Made by a program: the position numbers and the translations under genes
Notes under the pieces: generated by a model
What the model saw: only the letters and a program-made list of their open reading frames with translations
The model's database searches: none
Told to the model about the DNA's origin: nothing
Assembly (NCBI GenBank): GCA_026393455.1
Contig: JAPLAE010000098.1
Span: 1 to 41,205, forward strand
Direction of reading: 5' to 3'
Source: Actinomycetota bacterium
Lineage (GTDB): Bacteria > Actinomycetota > Acidimicrobiia > Acidimicrobiales > Acidimicrobilacustridaceae
DNA: 41,205 nucleotides
Shown: positions 1 through 8,311 of the stretch, piece after piece
Numbering within the stretch: the first letter of the stretch is position 1
Layout of the letters: every line of letters begins with the position of its first letter

Positions 1-1
1 T

Positions 2-910
2 GTTGCGCTTGAGCAGATGCTGGGTGGCATCGATGGGGCCGGTAAGCATCAAGATCGGATCGACGCCAACAAGGCCGGTGTCGACGATGCGGGCGATGGG
101 CGTGAGACCAAGTTCCTTGGCCTTCTCGGGAGTCATGAGAAGAACTGCACCAGCACCATCGGATATCTGTGAGGCGTTGCCGGCAGTGTGCACGCCGTCG
201 TCGCCAAACACTGGTTTGAGGCCGGCGAGGCTTTCAGCGGTGGTCTCGCGCAGGCCTTCGTCGCGAGCAACGTGGTGGGTTGTGCCGGTGGGCTTGCCGT
301 CTTCACCGAGGTCGGGCGCGTCGACCGGGATGATCTGTGTTGCGAAGCGATCTTCGGCCCACGCCTTTGCGCCGCGTTCTTGTGAAGCGAGACCAAGCGC
401 ATCGGTGTCTTCGCGAGTGATGTTCCACTTCTTTGCGATGCGTTCGGCGCCATCGAACTGAGAGGTGTATTCGTACTGCGGGAAGTACGACTTCGGGATG
501 GGTGATCCCATGTTCATTCCCTTGGCCACGTTGGAGCCGATCGGGACTTTGCTCATGACTTCAACGCCACCAGCCACGGCGCTATCGATGACGCCAGCAG
601 CAATGAGTGCATAGGCGATGTCGACGGCTTGTTGGCTCGAACCACACTGCGTGTCGACCGTGGTAGCGGCGACCTCGAGTGGGAGGCCGGCGGTGAGCCA
701 TGCGGTGCGGGTGATGTTGAACGCTTGCTGGCCGATTTGGCTCACGCAACCGCCGATGACCTGTCCGACCTCGGCCGGATCCATACCGGTTCGATCGAAC
801 AGCGCCTTCAGCGGCACGGCAAGAAGATCGGCCGAATGCATGGAGGACAAGGCCCCATTGCGACGACCAACAGGAGTACGGACGGCATCAACAATCACGA
901 CTTCACGCAT
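2..910 (-). CDS. Thiolase / acetyl-CoA acetyltransferase, C-terminus cut by window edge
   Basis: Minus-strand translation begins MREVVIVDAVRTPVGRRNGALSSMHSADLLAVPLKAL..., contains the active-site context TTVDTQCGSSQQAVDIA and GNASQISDGAGAVLLM; open to the window edge. Confidence 0.93.
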   Translation of the reverse strand, partial: MREVVIVDAVRTPVGRRNGALSSMHSADLLAVPLKALFDRTGMDPAEVGQVIGGCVSQIGQQAFNITRTAWLTAGLPLEVAATTVDTQCGSSQQAVDIAYALIAAGVIDSAVAGGVEVMSKVPIGSNVAKGMNMGSPIPKSYFPQYEYTSQFDGAERIAKKWNITREDTDALGLASQERGAKAWAEDRFATQIIPVDAPDLGEDGKPTGTTHHVARDEGLRETTAESLAGLKPVFGDDGVHTAGNASQISDGAGAVLLMTPEKAKELGLTPIARIVDTGLVGVDPILMLTGPIDATQHLLKRN

Positions 911-916
911 GAAGCG

Positions 917-922
917 ATCCTA
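917..922 (-). promoter_or_regulatory. Candidate -10 (TAGGAT) 6 nt upstream of thiolase ATG; leaderless-type
   Basis: Minus strand reads TAGGAT-cgcttc-ATG. Confidence 0.5.
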
Positions 923-1009
923 GGCCGAGAACGTGACAATTCGCCCGGGCACACCGCCAATGGATTGTTCTAATATCCGATTTTGTTGTCCGGGACCTTG
1001 GGGGGAACC

Positions 1010-2260
1010 ATGAACGCCGACCGTGATTTGGATTGCAACCACGACCATACGGAGCAATTGACTCGTCGAATCGACGAGTTGGCTCGAGAACTCGATGCCC
1101 TTCGGTCGGAACTCCAGCATGGTTCGCTGAGTGTCAACGGCGAACGACCGACGGCAGGTGTCGCGACCACCACTTCGCCCACAATTGCAGAATCGGTCAA
1201 CGGCGAAGTTGACGGAGGAGAGCAAGCCTCGATGTCGCGACGTCACGCATTGCGCGCCGCTGGTGTTCTCGCTGCTGGCGCAGTCGCTGGAGGCGCAGGG
1301 ATCATTGCGGCGGCATCTCCCGCTGCCGCTGCAACGGGAACTTTCAATGGCGGCAGTCCTGCCGTCATCGCAAATGGGGGAGGCGGATTGGGTTCGGTCG
1401 GCGTGGACGCTCAGGTCCAGGGTACGAACGGCATTGCCGTCGACGCAACCTCTTCAGGCACTGACGGCGTCGGCGTTCGCGGGAACGGCGACCTCTTCGG
1501 TGTCTACGGAATTTCGACCAATGGCGCTGGAGTCTCTGGCGAGACCATGGGTCAATTCGGCATCTATGGAAATTCCGTAGGAGGAACCAGCTCCGCGGGC
1601 GTTTATGGCCGATCCATGAACGGGAGGGGACTGAGTGGGTATGGGGACGTTGGGGTCTACGAGCAGAGTCTCAACGTGGGTGTATCCATCGATGCGGAGC
1701 AAACATCGCTGCGATTTAGCACCGCTGCAACCTCACCGCTTACCTCGGGGGGGACCTACCAAAAGCGTGACATCGTGGTTGATAGCGCGGGCGTGATGTG
1801 GTTCTGCGTAGCTGGTGGAACGCCGGGAACCTGGCGAATGCTTTCTGGCCCGTCGACTGCGGGAGCATTTACGCCGCTTACGCCCGGTCGCGTGTACGAC
1901 TCTCGTCTCAGCACCTACGCGCAACACGGCGTGCTAGGAAGCGGGCAGCGCCGGACACTTTCGATCGGGACTTCCTACGATGTAAACGGCGGAAGTCCGA
2001 CGGCAAACTTTGTGCCTGAGGGTGCGACGGCAGTTTTCGCAAACATCACTGTGGTCGACACTGTTGGGAGCGGATATTTAGCTGTGAATCCGGGAGGAAC
2101 CACCGTTGTCTCCGCTTCGAGCATCAATTGGAGCGCCGCCGGGCAAATCCTCGCCAATGGGATTTCGCTGACACTCAACTCGTCGCGACAGATCACGGTT
2201 ATTGCTGGTGGCGCTGGGTCGACGCAGTTCATCATCGACATACTCGGCTACTACCGCTGA
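1010..2260 (+). CDS. Tat-signal-containing surface protein with GVxG-type repeats and C-terminal actinobacterial surface domain
   Basis: ATG preceded by gggggaa; coiled-coil-like N-terminus, then MSRRHALRAAGVLAAGAVAGGAGIIAAASPAAAA (RR plus hydrophobic plus AxA), GVYGISTNGAGVSG repeats, C-terminus ...GYLAVNPGG...SSINWSAAGQILANG...ITVIAGGAGSTQFIIDILGYYR. Alternative ATG at 1232. Confidence 0.85.
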   Translation: MNADRDLDCNHDHTEQLTRRIDELARELDALRSELQHGSLSVNGERPTAGVATTTSPTIAESVNGEVDGGEQASMSRRHALRAAGVLAAGAVAGGAGIIAAASPAAAATGTFNGGSPAVIANGGGGLGSVGVDAQVQGTNGIAVDATSSGTDGVGVRGNGDLFGVYGISTNGAGVSGETMGQFGIYGNSVGGTSSAGVYGRSMNGRGLSGYGDVGVYEQSLNVGVSIDAEQTSLRFSTAATSPLTSGGTYQKRDIVVDSAGVMWFCVAGGTPGTWRMLSGPSTAGAFTPLTPGRVYDSRLSTYAQHGVLGSGQRRTLSIGTSYDVNGGSPTANFVPEGATAVFANITVVDTVGSGYLAVNPGGTTVVSASSINWSAAGQILANGISLTLNSSRQITVIAGGAGSTQFIIDILGYYR

Positions 2261-2263
2261 CCG

Positions 2264-2288
2264 CTGCGAAAAACGACTCAGGCCGCAG
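2264..2288. terminator. Weak stem (CTGCG/CGCAG) between convergent genes
   Basis: 5-bp perfect stem, 15-nt loop containing the minus-strand stop codon. Confidence 0.25.
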
Positions 2289-2478
2289 TTGCGTGGTGGT
2301 GCAGCTCGAGCGTTGCTGGCTCGGGCTCGTGGCCGGCTAGCGCTGCGGCGAGCGCAGCGCGGGCTAAGGCGATGCCCGCGAGGGCACGTTGGCGGGTGGT
2401 GTCATCGAGATGCCAAGAGGCAGGCCCCTCGGGGAGCCGATGAACACCGCTGGTGTGGATGGTGGGTGCTTTCTTCAT
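2278..2478 (-). CDS. Small hypothetical protein, Ala-rich helical
   Basis: MKKAPTIHTSGVHRLPEGPASWHLDDTTRQRALAGIALARAALAAALAGHEPEPATLELHHHATAA; fills the gap between genes, no clear RBS. Confidence 0.45.
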   Translation of the reverse strand: MKKAPTIHTSGVHRLPEGPASWHLDDTTRQRALAGIALARAALAAALAGHEPEPATLELHHHATAA

Positions 2479-2501
2479 GAGAGTCAGTGTGCCGAAGGGG
2501 T

Positions 2502-3323
2502 GTGACAGTGGAGGTAAAGGCCGCTGGCCCATCTACGCTCCGTGCGGTGGATGCAAAGGAATGGCTGGGACTCCAGCCCACACACAACCCCATGCGCTGG
2601 TATTTGCCCGTTACCGAGGGCATCTGCAGTGGTCTCGGAACCCTTTTCGGAGGCTGCGGCCTTGGGGCAGCGATCGATGCCCTTGAACGGGTAACCGAGC
2701 GCCCGGTGGTGTGGGCCTGTGCGCAGTACATCAACTACACGAAGCCACCATCGGTGGTTGATCTCGACATCCGAATCGACGCATCCGGCCGCACCACCAC
2801 ACAAGCTCGGGTCACCGGGCAGGTGGGTGATTCAACGATCTTCATTGTGAACGCGTCGCTGGGCAGCCGCGAGATGGCCGAGGAAGGCCAGTGGGTGAGC
2901 CCGCCGGAAGTTCCCCGTCCGGAGGATTGTCCACCGCGCCAACTTCGGTTCGATCCCGGCAACTCCATTTCCAGCCGTCTCGATATGCGCATGGCCATTG
3001 ACGAGCCCGGCACCGGGCACACCGCATTTTGGGTGCGCATGCCCGAGATTCTCGAGGCCTCTGCTGCATCGCTCGCAGTACTTGGCGATTTCGTTCCGAT
3101 GGGCCTCGGCATGGCAATGACTTCCGAGATCAACTCCAACAGTCTTGACAACACGATTCGTGTCATGAACATCGTGCCCACCAAATGGGTGCTCGCCGAC
3201 GTTCGTATCGAAGCCGTGGCGCGCGGTTTCGGCCATGGCCATATTTATTTGTGGGCCGAAGATGGCACGCTCATGGCAACGGCAAGTCAGTCGGCCATGA
3301 TCCGCCCATGGAAAGGCAACTGA
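2502..3323 (+). CDS. Thioesterase-superfamily (acyl-CoA thioesterase-like, double hotdog) protein
   Basis: Hotdog-like sequence GLGAAIDALERVTERPVVWACAQYINYTKPPSVVDLDIRIDASGRTTTQARVTGQVGDSTIFIVNASLGSRE. Exact start uncertain (2487 or 2502). Confidence 0.75.
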   Translation: MTVEVKAAGPSTLRAVDAKEWLGLQPTHNPMRWYLPVTEGICSGLGTLFGGCGLGAAIDALERVTERPVVWACAQYINYTKPPSVVDLDIRIDASGRTTTQARVTGQVGDSTIFIVNASLGSREMAEEGQWVSPPEVPRPEDCPPRQLRFDPGNSISSRLDMRMAIDEPGTGHTAFWVRMPEILEASAASLAVLGDFVPMGLGMAMTSEINSNSLDNTIRVMNIVPTKWVLADVRIEAVARGFGHGHIYLWAEDGTLMATASQSAMIRPWKGN

Positions 3324-4323
3324 TGGCTCCGTATCGTGGCTATGGCATCACCATTCCGTTCGACCGTGTCCCGTTGCACGCGCAGCAAGAGCGCATGTCC
3401 CGTTGCACGCGCAGCAAGAGCGCATTTCCGAACTCGCCGACTTGGGTTACACCGATGCCTGGTCGGCCGAAACCGATGGCACCGATGCATTCACTCCGCT
3501 TGTGCTGACTTCTCAGTGGGCGCCGTCATTGCGGCTCGGCACGGCGATTGTTCCCGTGTTTACTCGCGGCCCCGCGGTAATTGCGCAGAGCGCGTTGGCT
3601 ATGGCTCAAGCCGCGCCCGGAAGATTCGTACTGGGGCTTGGAACATCGTCCGATGTCATTGTTGGCCGCTGGAACGGAATCGCCTTCGACGAGCCCTATA
3701 AGCGGGTTCGTGACACCGTGCGGTTTGTGCGCGCCGCACTTACCGGCGAAAAGGTCACGGAAACCTATGACACGTTTTCTATTCGTGGTTTCAAACTGAA
3801 TGCCGCCGCGGAACAACCTGTTCCGATTCTCATTGCCGCATTGCGTGAAGGCATGTTGAATCTCGCTGGCCGTGAAGGCGACGGTGCAATTATCAATTGG
3901 CTTTCGGCCGACGATGTTGCTCGTGTTGCGCCAATCGTCACCGCCCATGGCGACGATAAGGAAATTGTTGCTCGAATCTTCGTCGTTCCATCGGAAGACG
4001 CCGAGACGGTGCGCGCGCAAGCGAAGTTTGCGATTGCGGCCTATCTCAATGTGCCCGTGTATGCGGCGTTCCACGAATGGTTAGGCCGTGGTCCCCAACT
4101 GCAGGGGATGTGGGATGCGTGGAAAGCCGGCGATCGGGCCGCTGCGTTAGAGGCAATCCCCGACGAGGTTGTCGATCAACTCATCGTGCATGGCTCCTAT
4201 GCACAGTGTCGTGCGCATATTCAGCGCTATATCGACAACGGCGTTACAACGCCTGCGCTCGCTGTGCTCGGTATGGCTGGTGTCGACACCGAAGAAGCTG
4301 TGCGAGAACTCACTCCTCGCTGA
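3323..4323 (+). pseudogene. LLM class F420-dependent oxidoreductase, frameshifted near N-terminus by a 29-bp tandem duplication
   Basis: ATG at 3323 overlaps the upstream stop (TGATG). MAPYRGYGITIPFDRVPLHAQQER reads into the wrong frame after copy 1; removing one 29-bp copy gives MAPYRGYGITIPFDRVPLHAQQERISELADLGYTDAWSAETDGTDAFTPL... in frame with the remaining ORF (3403-4323). Confidence 0.85.
3367..3425. repeat. Perfect tandem duplication, 29-bp unit x2
   Basis: gtcccgttgcacgcgcagcaagagcgcat at 3368-3396 and again at 3397-3425, identical; one extra shared t at 3367. Confidence 0.98.
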
Positions 4324-4348
4324 ATCTCGGTTGAGGTTTGCCGACTGC

Positions 4349-4663
4349 TCAGAGCAGCTTGAGTTGCTCGGTGCGTCCGGCCCAAGCCGAGAGCGGTATC
4401 CACATGACGCCGCCGCGGGGGCCACGTTCTTTCACTTCGACGGCGTCGATGGGCATGGCCCGCATGGCGCCTTTGGAATCGCAGACGCCAATGCTTCCGT
4501 CGGCTTCGCGGCGCGTGACGGTGCCGTCTTTCCAGCGCTCTGTGTCGCGGCGACGGAATCGGACCGCCGTACCTGGGGCAAGACCGATTTTGCTAAGCCC
4601 GTCGGCGGGAAACGGATCGATGGGTTCGGCCTTCTTGCCTTTGGGTCGACGAACTGGTGGCAT
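4349..4663 (-). CDS. Conserved-looking basic hypothetical protein
   Basis: MPPVRRPKGKKAEPIDPFPADGLSKIGLAPGTAVRFRRRDTERWKDGTVTRREADGSIGVCDSKGAMRAMPIDAVEV..., start 3 nt beyond the stop of the upstream gene (coupled). Confidence 0.7.
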   Translation of the reverse strand: MPPVRRPKGKKAEPIDPFPADGLSKIGLAPGTAVRFRRRDTERWKDGTVTRREADGSIGVCDSKGAMRAMPIDAVEVKERGPRGGVMWIPLSAWAGRTEQLKLL

Positions 4664-4665
4664 TT

Positions 4666-5661
4666 TTAAAACCGCCCCGCCGAAGCATTGATGGTGTCGG
4701 CAATGACATTCATGCGGTCTTGGCCCCAAGGCATCGGCATGACGATGGGGACTTCGACGCCGGCGTCGACATAGGCCTGCACGGTGGCGTGCACATGTGC
4801 AGCGTCGCCCAGAACATCGATGGCATCGACCATGCGATCAGAGACCGCTGCCAGGGCGGCTTCGCGATTGCCAACGGCATGACATTCGCGTACTTGTGCA
4901 ACTTCGTCGGCGAAACCGGCGCGAATGAAATTGTCGGCATAGGAATCAACCACGATGTAGGAGAAAAGATCTTTGCGGGCAGAATCGCGATGAGGCTCGG
5001 GATCGGTGACGCCAACATGTACGTAGCCGTAGACCTTTGCTTCGCCGCCAGCGCGTACTTGGTCGACCGACCACGGAACATGCGACGCGGGCAGATAGTT
5101 AAGTAGGACACCGTCGGCGAGTTCACCGGCCAGTTTCAACATGCGTGGATTGAGAGCGGCGAGGATAATTTTTGGTCGCTTCTCGCCAAGGCGAACGCCC
5201 AAACGGAAACCCTTGACGGTGTGGAAGTCGCCGGCAAAGTCGACTTTCTCTCCGCTGAGACACATCCGAAGCAACGTGAGTTCTTCACGCATCTGAGCCA
5301 GTGGGCGATCGCCGTATTCGGCACCGTGCCAGCGAGACACCACCGCGGGGGAGGACACGCCGATACCGAGGAAGATGTCGCGCTCAGGGTGGAGAGCTTG
5401 GAGCGTGGCCGCCCCCATGGCGGTCACCCCTGGAGTCCGAAGTTGGGTGGCGAGTACGCCGGTACCAAGACCGAGCGTGGGCTGAGCAGCGCCAATTGCG
5501 GCCAAGGTGGAGAATGCTTCGAGACCAGTGGTTTCGGCGACCCAGAACGAGGAATAGCCGGCACCTGCGGCCCAATCGGCAGCGGTGAACCCGGCGCTGG
5601 GGCCGAGTGCAGCGAAACTCGCGAAGGTGAGACCCAGTGGATGGGCAGGCGCAGCGCTCAT
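4666..5661 (-). CDS. LLM class F420-dependent oxidoreductase
   Basis: SFAALGPSAGFTAADWAAGAGYSSFWVAETTGLEAFSTLAAIGAAQPTLGLGTGVL...RDIFLGIGVSSPAVVSRWHGAEYGDRPLAQMREELTLLRMCLSGEKVDFAG. Confidence 0.9.
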   Translation of the reverse strand: MSAAPAHPLGLTFASFAALGPSAGFTAADWAAGAGYSSFWVAETTGLEAFSTLAAIGAAQPTLGLGTGVLATQLRTPGVTAMGAATLQALHPERDIFLGIGVSSPAVVSRWHGAEYGDRPLAQMREELTLLRMCLSGEKVDFAGDFHTVKGFRLGVRLGEKRPKIILAALNPRMLKLAGELADGVLLNYLPASHVPWSVDQVRAGGEAKVYGYVHVGVTDPEPHRDSARKDLFSYIVVDSYADNFIRAGFADEVAQVRECHAVGNREAALAAVSDRMVDAIDVLGDAAHVHATVQAYVDAGVEVPIVMPMPWGQDRMNVIADTINASAGRF

Positions 5662-5712
5662 GGCCGATGACGCTAGTGCGGGGGACTGACAGTGCCGAGC
5701 GTCTCTGATGGG

Positions 5713-5752
5713 TCAATTCGATGAAATTCTGACGCGTAATTCTCCGAATTGA
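5713..5752. promoter_or_regulatory. Nested inverted repeats in a 215-bp divergent intergenic region (possible operator)
   Basis: TCAATTCG (5713-5720) ... CGAATTGA (5745-5752); inner AATTC-TCC-GAATT (5738-5750). Confidence 0.35.
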
Positions 5753-5876
5753 CGCATGAATCGCACTCGCTGGCCTCTACGATGAGTTTGTAACCGCAGT
5801 GGCCCGTGAAGTACTGCTCCCCGAGGCTTCGGTCGAAGGAAGCAAATCTCAACCGCCAGCTAGGACAGGAGACACA

Positions 5877-6047
5877 ATGACTGAAACCCACGAGATGGAA
5901 GCACTGACCGAGGCACTGTCGATTATCGATCGTGCTCTGGGCGAGATGCTCCACCGCGAGTTGGTCAGCACAAATGAAGTTGCCGATCTCCTGCTCGACA
6001 TCCGTTCCCTAGTGGCATCAGAAGCCGCTGTACTCGTCCAGAGCTAA
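5877..6047 (+). CDS. Small hypothetical protein (56 aa), acidic helical
   Basis: MTETHEMEALTEALSIIDRALGEMLHRELVSTNEVADLLLDIRSLVASEAAVLVQS with upstream aggacagga RBS. Confidence 0.7.
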   Translation: MTETHEMEALTEALSIIDRALGEMLHRELVSTNEVADLLLDIRSLVASEAAVLVQS

Positions 6048-6089
6048 GTCACACCGAGCTTGGTGCTCGCTCTGAACAATCAATCGATG

Positions 6090-6117
6090 CGATGCGCGGC
6101 TTTCGGGCCGCGCATCG
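6090..6117. terminator. Strong GC-rich hairpin between convergent genes
   Basis: c-GATGCGCGGC-tttcgg-GCCGCGCATC-g, 11-bp perfect stem; no long U-tract. Confidence 0.65.
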
Positions 6118-6149
6118 TCGCGTTTGGCTGCCTTGTTGTTGCGAACGAT

Positions 6150-6749
6150 CTAACGATCGAGGCTCGTGTGCTTGAACTCGTTGAGCGAAGGCCAGCCGTC
6201 GAGCATGTCGACGATGCGTTCAACTGATCGGCGCGCGTCGGCAGCGTCGGTGGGTAAGTCCATAAGGCGAACAAATGCCGCTTGGCTCTCGGTCATAAAC
6301 GTGGGGACACCCCAGACGTCGAGGTCACGTGCTGCGGCGGTGTGCTCGTCGCGGATGATTGCGAGCGGTCGGCCGGTCGCAATCTCGATGAATACTGGGT
6401 CGGGGTCGATGCCGTTGGCATCAAGGAGTGAGCGAAGGACAGATTCCTCACGCAGTTGTGCGCCTTCAGCGTGGCGGGCTTCGAACAGCGCCCGATGGAC
6501 GACGGGGAACTGTCCGGGGTTGGTGTCACGAACAACGACGGCGGCCTGAAGAGCAAGGATGCCGGTGTCATCTTCGGGATGATCCCAAATGGGGGCATCG
6601 CCTTCTTCGATGTGCACCTGACCAAGTGAGAACGGCACAAACCGCACGTTCCAATCGGCACCATCGAGAAGACCTTCGACGATGTGGGCGTGAACGATGC
6701 GAGCAAAGGGGCATCGGTAGTCCCACGTAATGGCGAAATTGAGGGTCAT
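6150..6749 (-). CDS. DsbA-family oxidoreductase / HCCA-isomerase-like thioredoxin-fold protein
   Basis: MTLNFAITWDYRCPFARIVHAHIVEGLLDGADWNVRFVPFSLGQVHIEEGD...DLDVWGVPTFM. Confidence 0.85.
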   Translation of the reverse strand: MTLNFAITWDYRCPFARIVHAHIVEGLLDGADWNVRFVPFSLGQVHIEEGDAPIWDHPEDDTGILALQAAVVVRDTNPGQFPVVHRALFEARHAEGAQLREESVLRSLLDANGIDPDPVFIEIATGRPLAIIRDEHTAAARDLDVWGVPTFMTESQAAFVRLMDLPTDAADARRSVERIVDMLDGWPSLNEFKHTSLDR

Positions 6750-6799
6750 GGTGTGTACCTGCGATTCATGGTCGAGGTTGGATCGGAAATTGGGGTCGC

Positions 6800-7372
6800 T
6801 TAGCGGCGACGGCGATAAAGCGGGAAGACCGCGCGAGCAATCGCACCGAGGCCAAGACCGACAGCGAGGCCGCCGGCAACATCGGACGCGTGGTGGATGC
6901 GCACGTGGATACGACTCACCGCAACGAGGCCGCCAAGCCCGAAGAGGGCGACTTTCGTCGGCGTTGAAGATTTCTGCGCCAAAAGAACACCGGCAACCAT
7001 CGCGGTGCTCGAGTGCCCGCTGGGGAAACTGGTCGAAAGTGGGATACGGAGGCGGTGGGGTCGCGCTTCTTGGATGACAGGTCGCTCGCGCTTGAACTGT
7101 GTTTTCACGATTCCGTTGATGATGACCGACTCGGCGGCGAGTACCGCCATGAGGCGCCACGCCGCCCGACCGTCTTCTTCGGAGCGAAGTCCGCGAACGA
7201 AGGCGAGTAGTACCCAAATCAATCCGAAGTCACCGAGTTCGGTCAGGGCATAGATGATGCGGTCAGTGGGCTCGGTGCCGCGGAAACGATCGAAGAATTC
7301 ATCGACGCGTTCGTCGAAGCGGTCGATCACGCTCAACTCCTGGTGCGGTTCGGTCTCTTCGATGCTTGTCAC
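6800..7372 (-). CDS. PAP2-superfamily phosphatase, membrane
   Basis: KTQFKRERP, PSGHSSTAM and SRIHVRIHHASDVAGG match the three phosphatase motifs. Confidence 0.9.
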   Translation of the reverse strand: MTSIEETEPHQELSVIDRFDERVDEFFDRFRGTEPTDRIIYALTELGDFGLIWVLLAFVRGLRSEEDGRAAWRLMAVLAAESVIINGIVKTQFKRERPVIQEARPHRLRIPLSTSFPSGHSSTAMVAGVLLAQKSSTPTKVALFGLGGLVAVSRIHVRIHHASDVAGGLAVGLGLGAIARAVFPLYRRRR

Positions 7373-7408
7373 GGGTGACGATGCTAGGGGAGGAGCGAAC
7401 GGGCCCGT

Positions 7409-8266
7409 TCAGGGCTGGCGGAAACCGTTGGTGTGAACGGGACGGTCAGGGTCCTCGGCATAATTTGGAGCATCGTCGGGGTTCCCACCGAATTCGGGAC
7501 ACCACTGTTGGTACGAGCACCATGAGCAGAGCCTGGACTTCTTCGGACGGAAGTCCTCGCGCTCGCAGGCTGTTTCGATAGCCGACCAAATCGAGGTGAC
7601 CTTGCGCTCGATCTGTCGTGTTGATTGTTCGGTCGGGATGGTTTCGACGATTGTCGGCGATCCGCCAAGGAAAAGCAGTTGCACCTTTCCGGGACGCTCG
7701 CCGTAGATCTGTTCACACAGGTACGAATAGATGTGCACCCCGGTGAGCCGAGATTGTTGGTAACCCTCGGCAGGAGCCTTACCAGTTTTGTAATCGCTCA
7801 CGATGAGTTGGCCATTGGCATCGCGTTCAAGTCGGTCGATGATGCCGCGCAGCGTGACAGTTGAGCCTTCTTTGACAGTGAGTTCATGCTCGACGTGAAG
7901 TTCGAGACCGATTGGCTCGATGCTGGTTGGATCTTCGATGTCGAAATATTTGTGTACGAGCACATCTGCGTCGTGAAAGAACACGGCTTGCTCGTCGGCA
8001 TTGAGCGCAAGTTCTTGCCATTCCGGATCGGTGTCGAGCTCGACTGAAGCATCGTGAAGACATGCAATGGCGTTGTCGATGGTGCGATCGACTGCGTCGA
8101 GAGCGAGGAGACGCTCAAGCGCTGAATGCACCAGCGTCCCCTTAACGGTCGCGACGGTTGGAGGCTGTGGGATCTTGTTGATGGCGGAAAATCGGAACGA
8201 AAGTGCGCAGTCGGTAAAGGTCGAGACCTTCGAGGGCGAAAGCGAGGTGGGAAGTTTCAAGGCCAT
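7409..8266 (-). CDS. RecB-family PD-(D/E)XK nuclease with Cys cluster
   Basis: LSPSKVSTFTDCALSFRFSAI...GTLVHSALERLL...GIIDRLERDANGQLIVSDYKTGKAP...QIYGERPGKVQLLFLGG...KKSRLCSWCSYQQWCPEFGG. Confidence 0.9.
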   Translation of the reverse strand: MALKLPTSLSPSKVSTFTDCALSFRFSAINKIPQPPTVATVKGTLVHSALERLLALDAVDRTIDNAIACLHDASVELDTDPEWQELALNADEQAVFFHDADVLVHKYFDIEDPTSIEPIGLELHVEHELTVKEGSTVTLRGIIDRLERDANGQLIVSDYKTGKAPAEGYQQSRLTGVHIYSYLCEQIYGERPGKVQLLFLGGSPTIVETIPTEQSTRQIERKVTSIWSAIETACEREDFRPKKSRLCSWCSYQQWCPEFGGNPDDAPNYAEDPDRPVHTNGFRQP

Positions 8267-8273
8267 GTTGGGC

Positions 8274-8279
8274 AGGCTA
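8274..8279 (-). promoter_or_regulatory. Candidate -10 (TAGCCT) 7 nt upstream of nuclease ATG
   Basis: Minus strand TAGCCT-gcccaac-ATG. Confidence 0.5.
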
Positions 8280-8311
8280 CGCAGACCCAGAGACAGTTGC
8301 CGTGAGGAGCG

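Noticed and set aside
3526-4074. 182-aa minus-strand ORF inside the LLM gene
   Set aside because: Antisense to a clear coding region with no domain resemblance.
6150-7217. 355-aa extended version of the DsbA-like ORF
   Set aside because: The extension (MGTTRLRSRTSLRRRRSGG...) runs through the PAP2 gene in another frame; the conserved protein starts at 6749.
7409-8266. RecB-like nuclease as a Cas4 in a defence island
   Set aside because: No cas genes, CRISPR or defence partners nearby; neighbours are PAP2 and an alpha/beta hydrolase.
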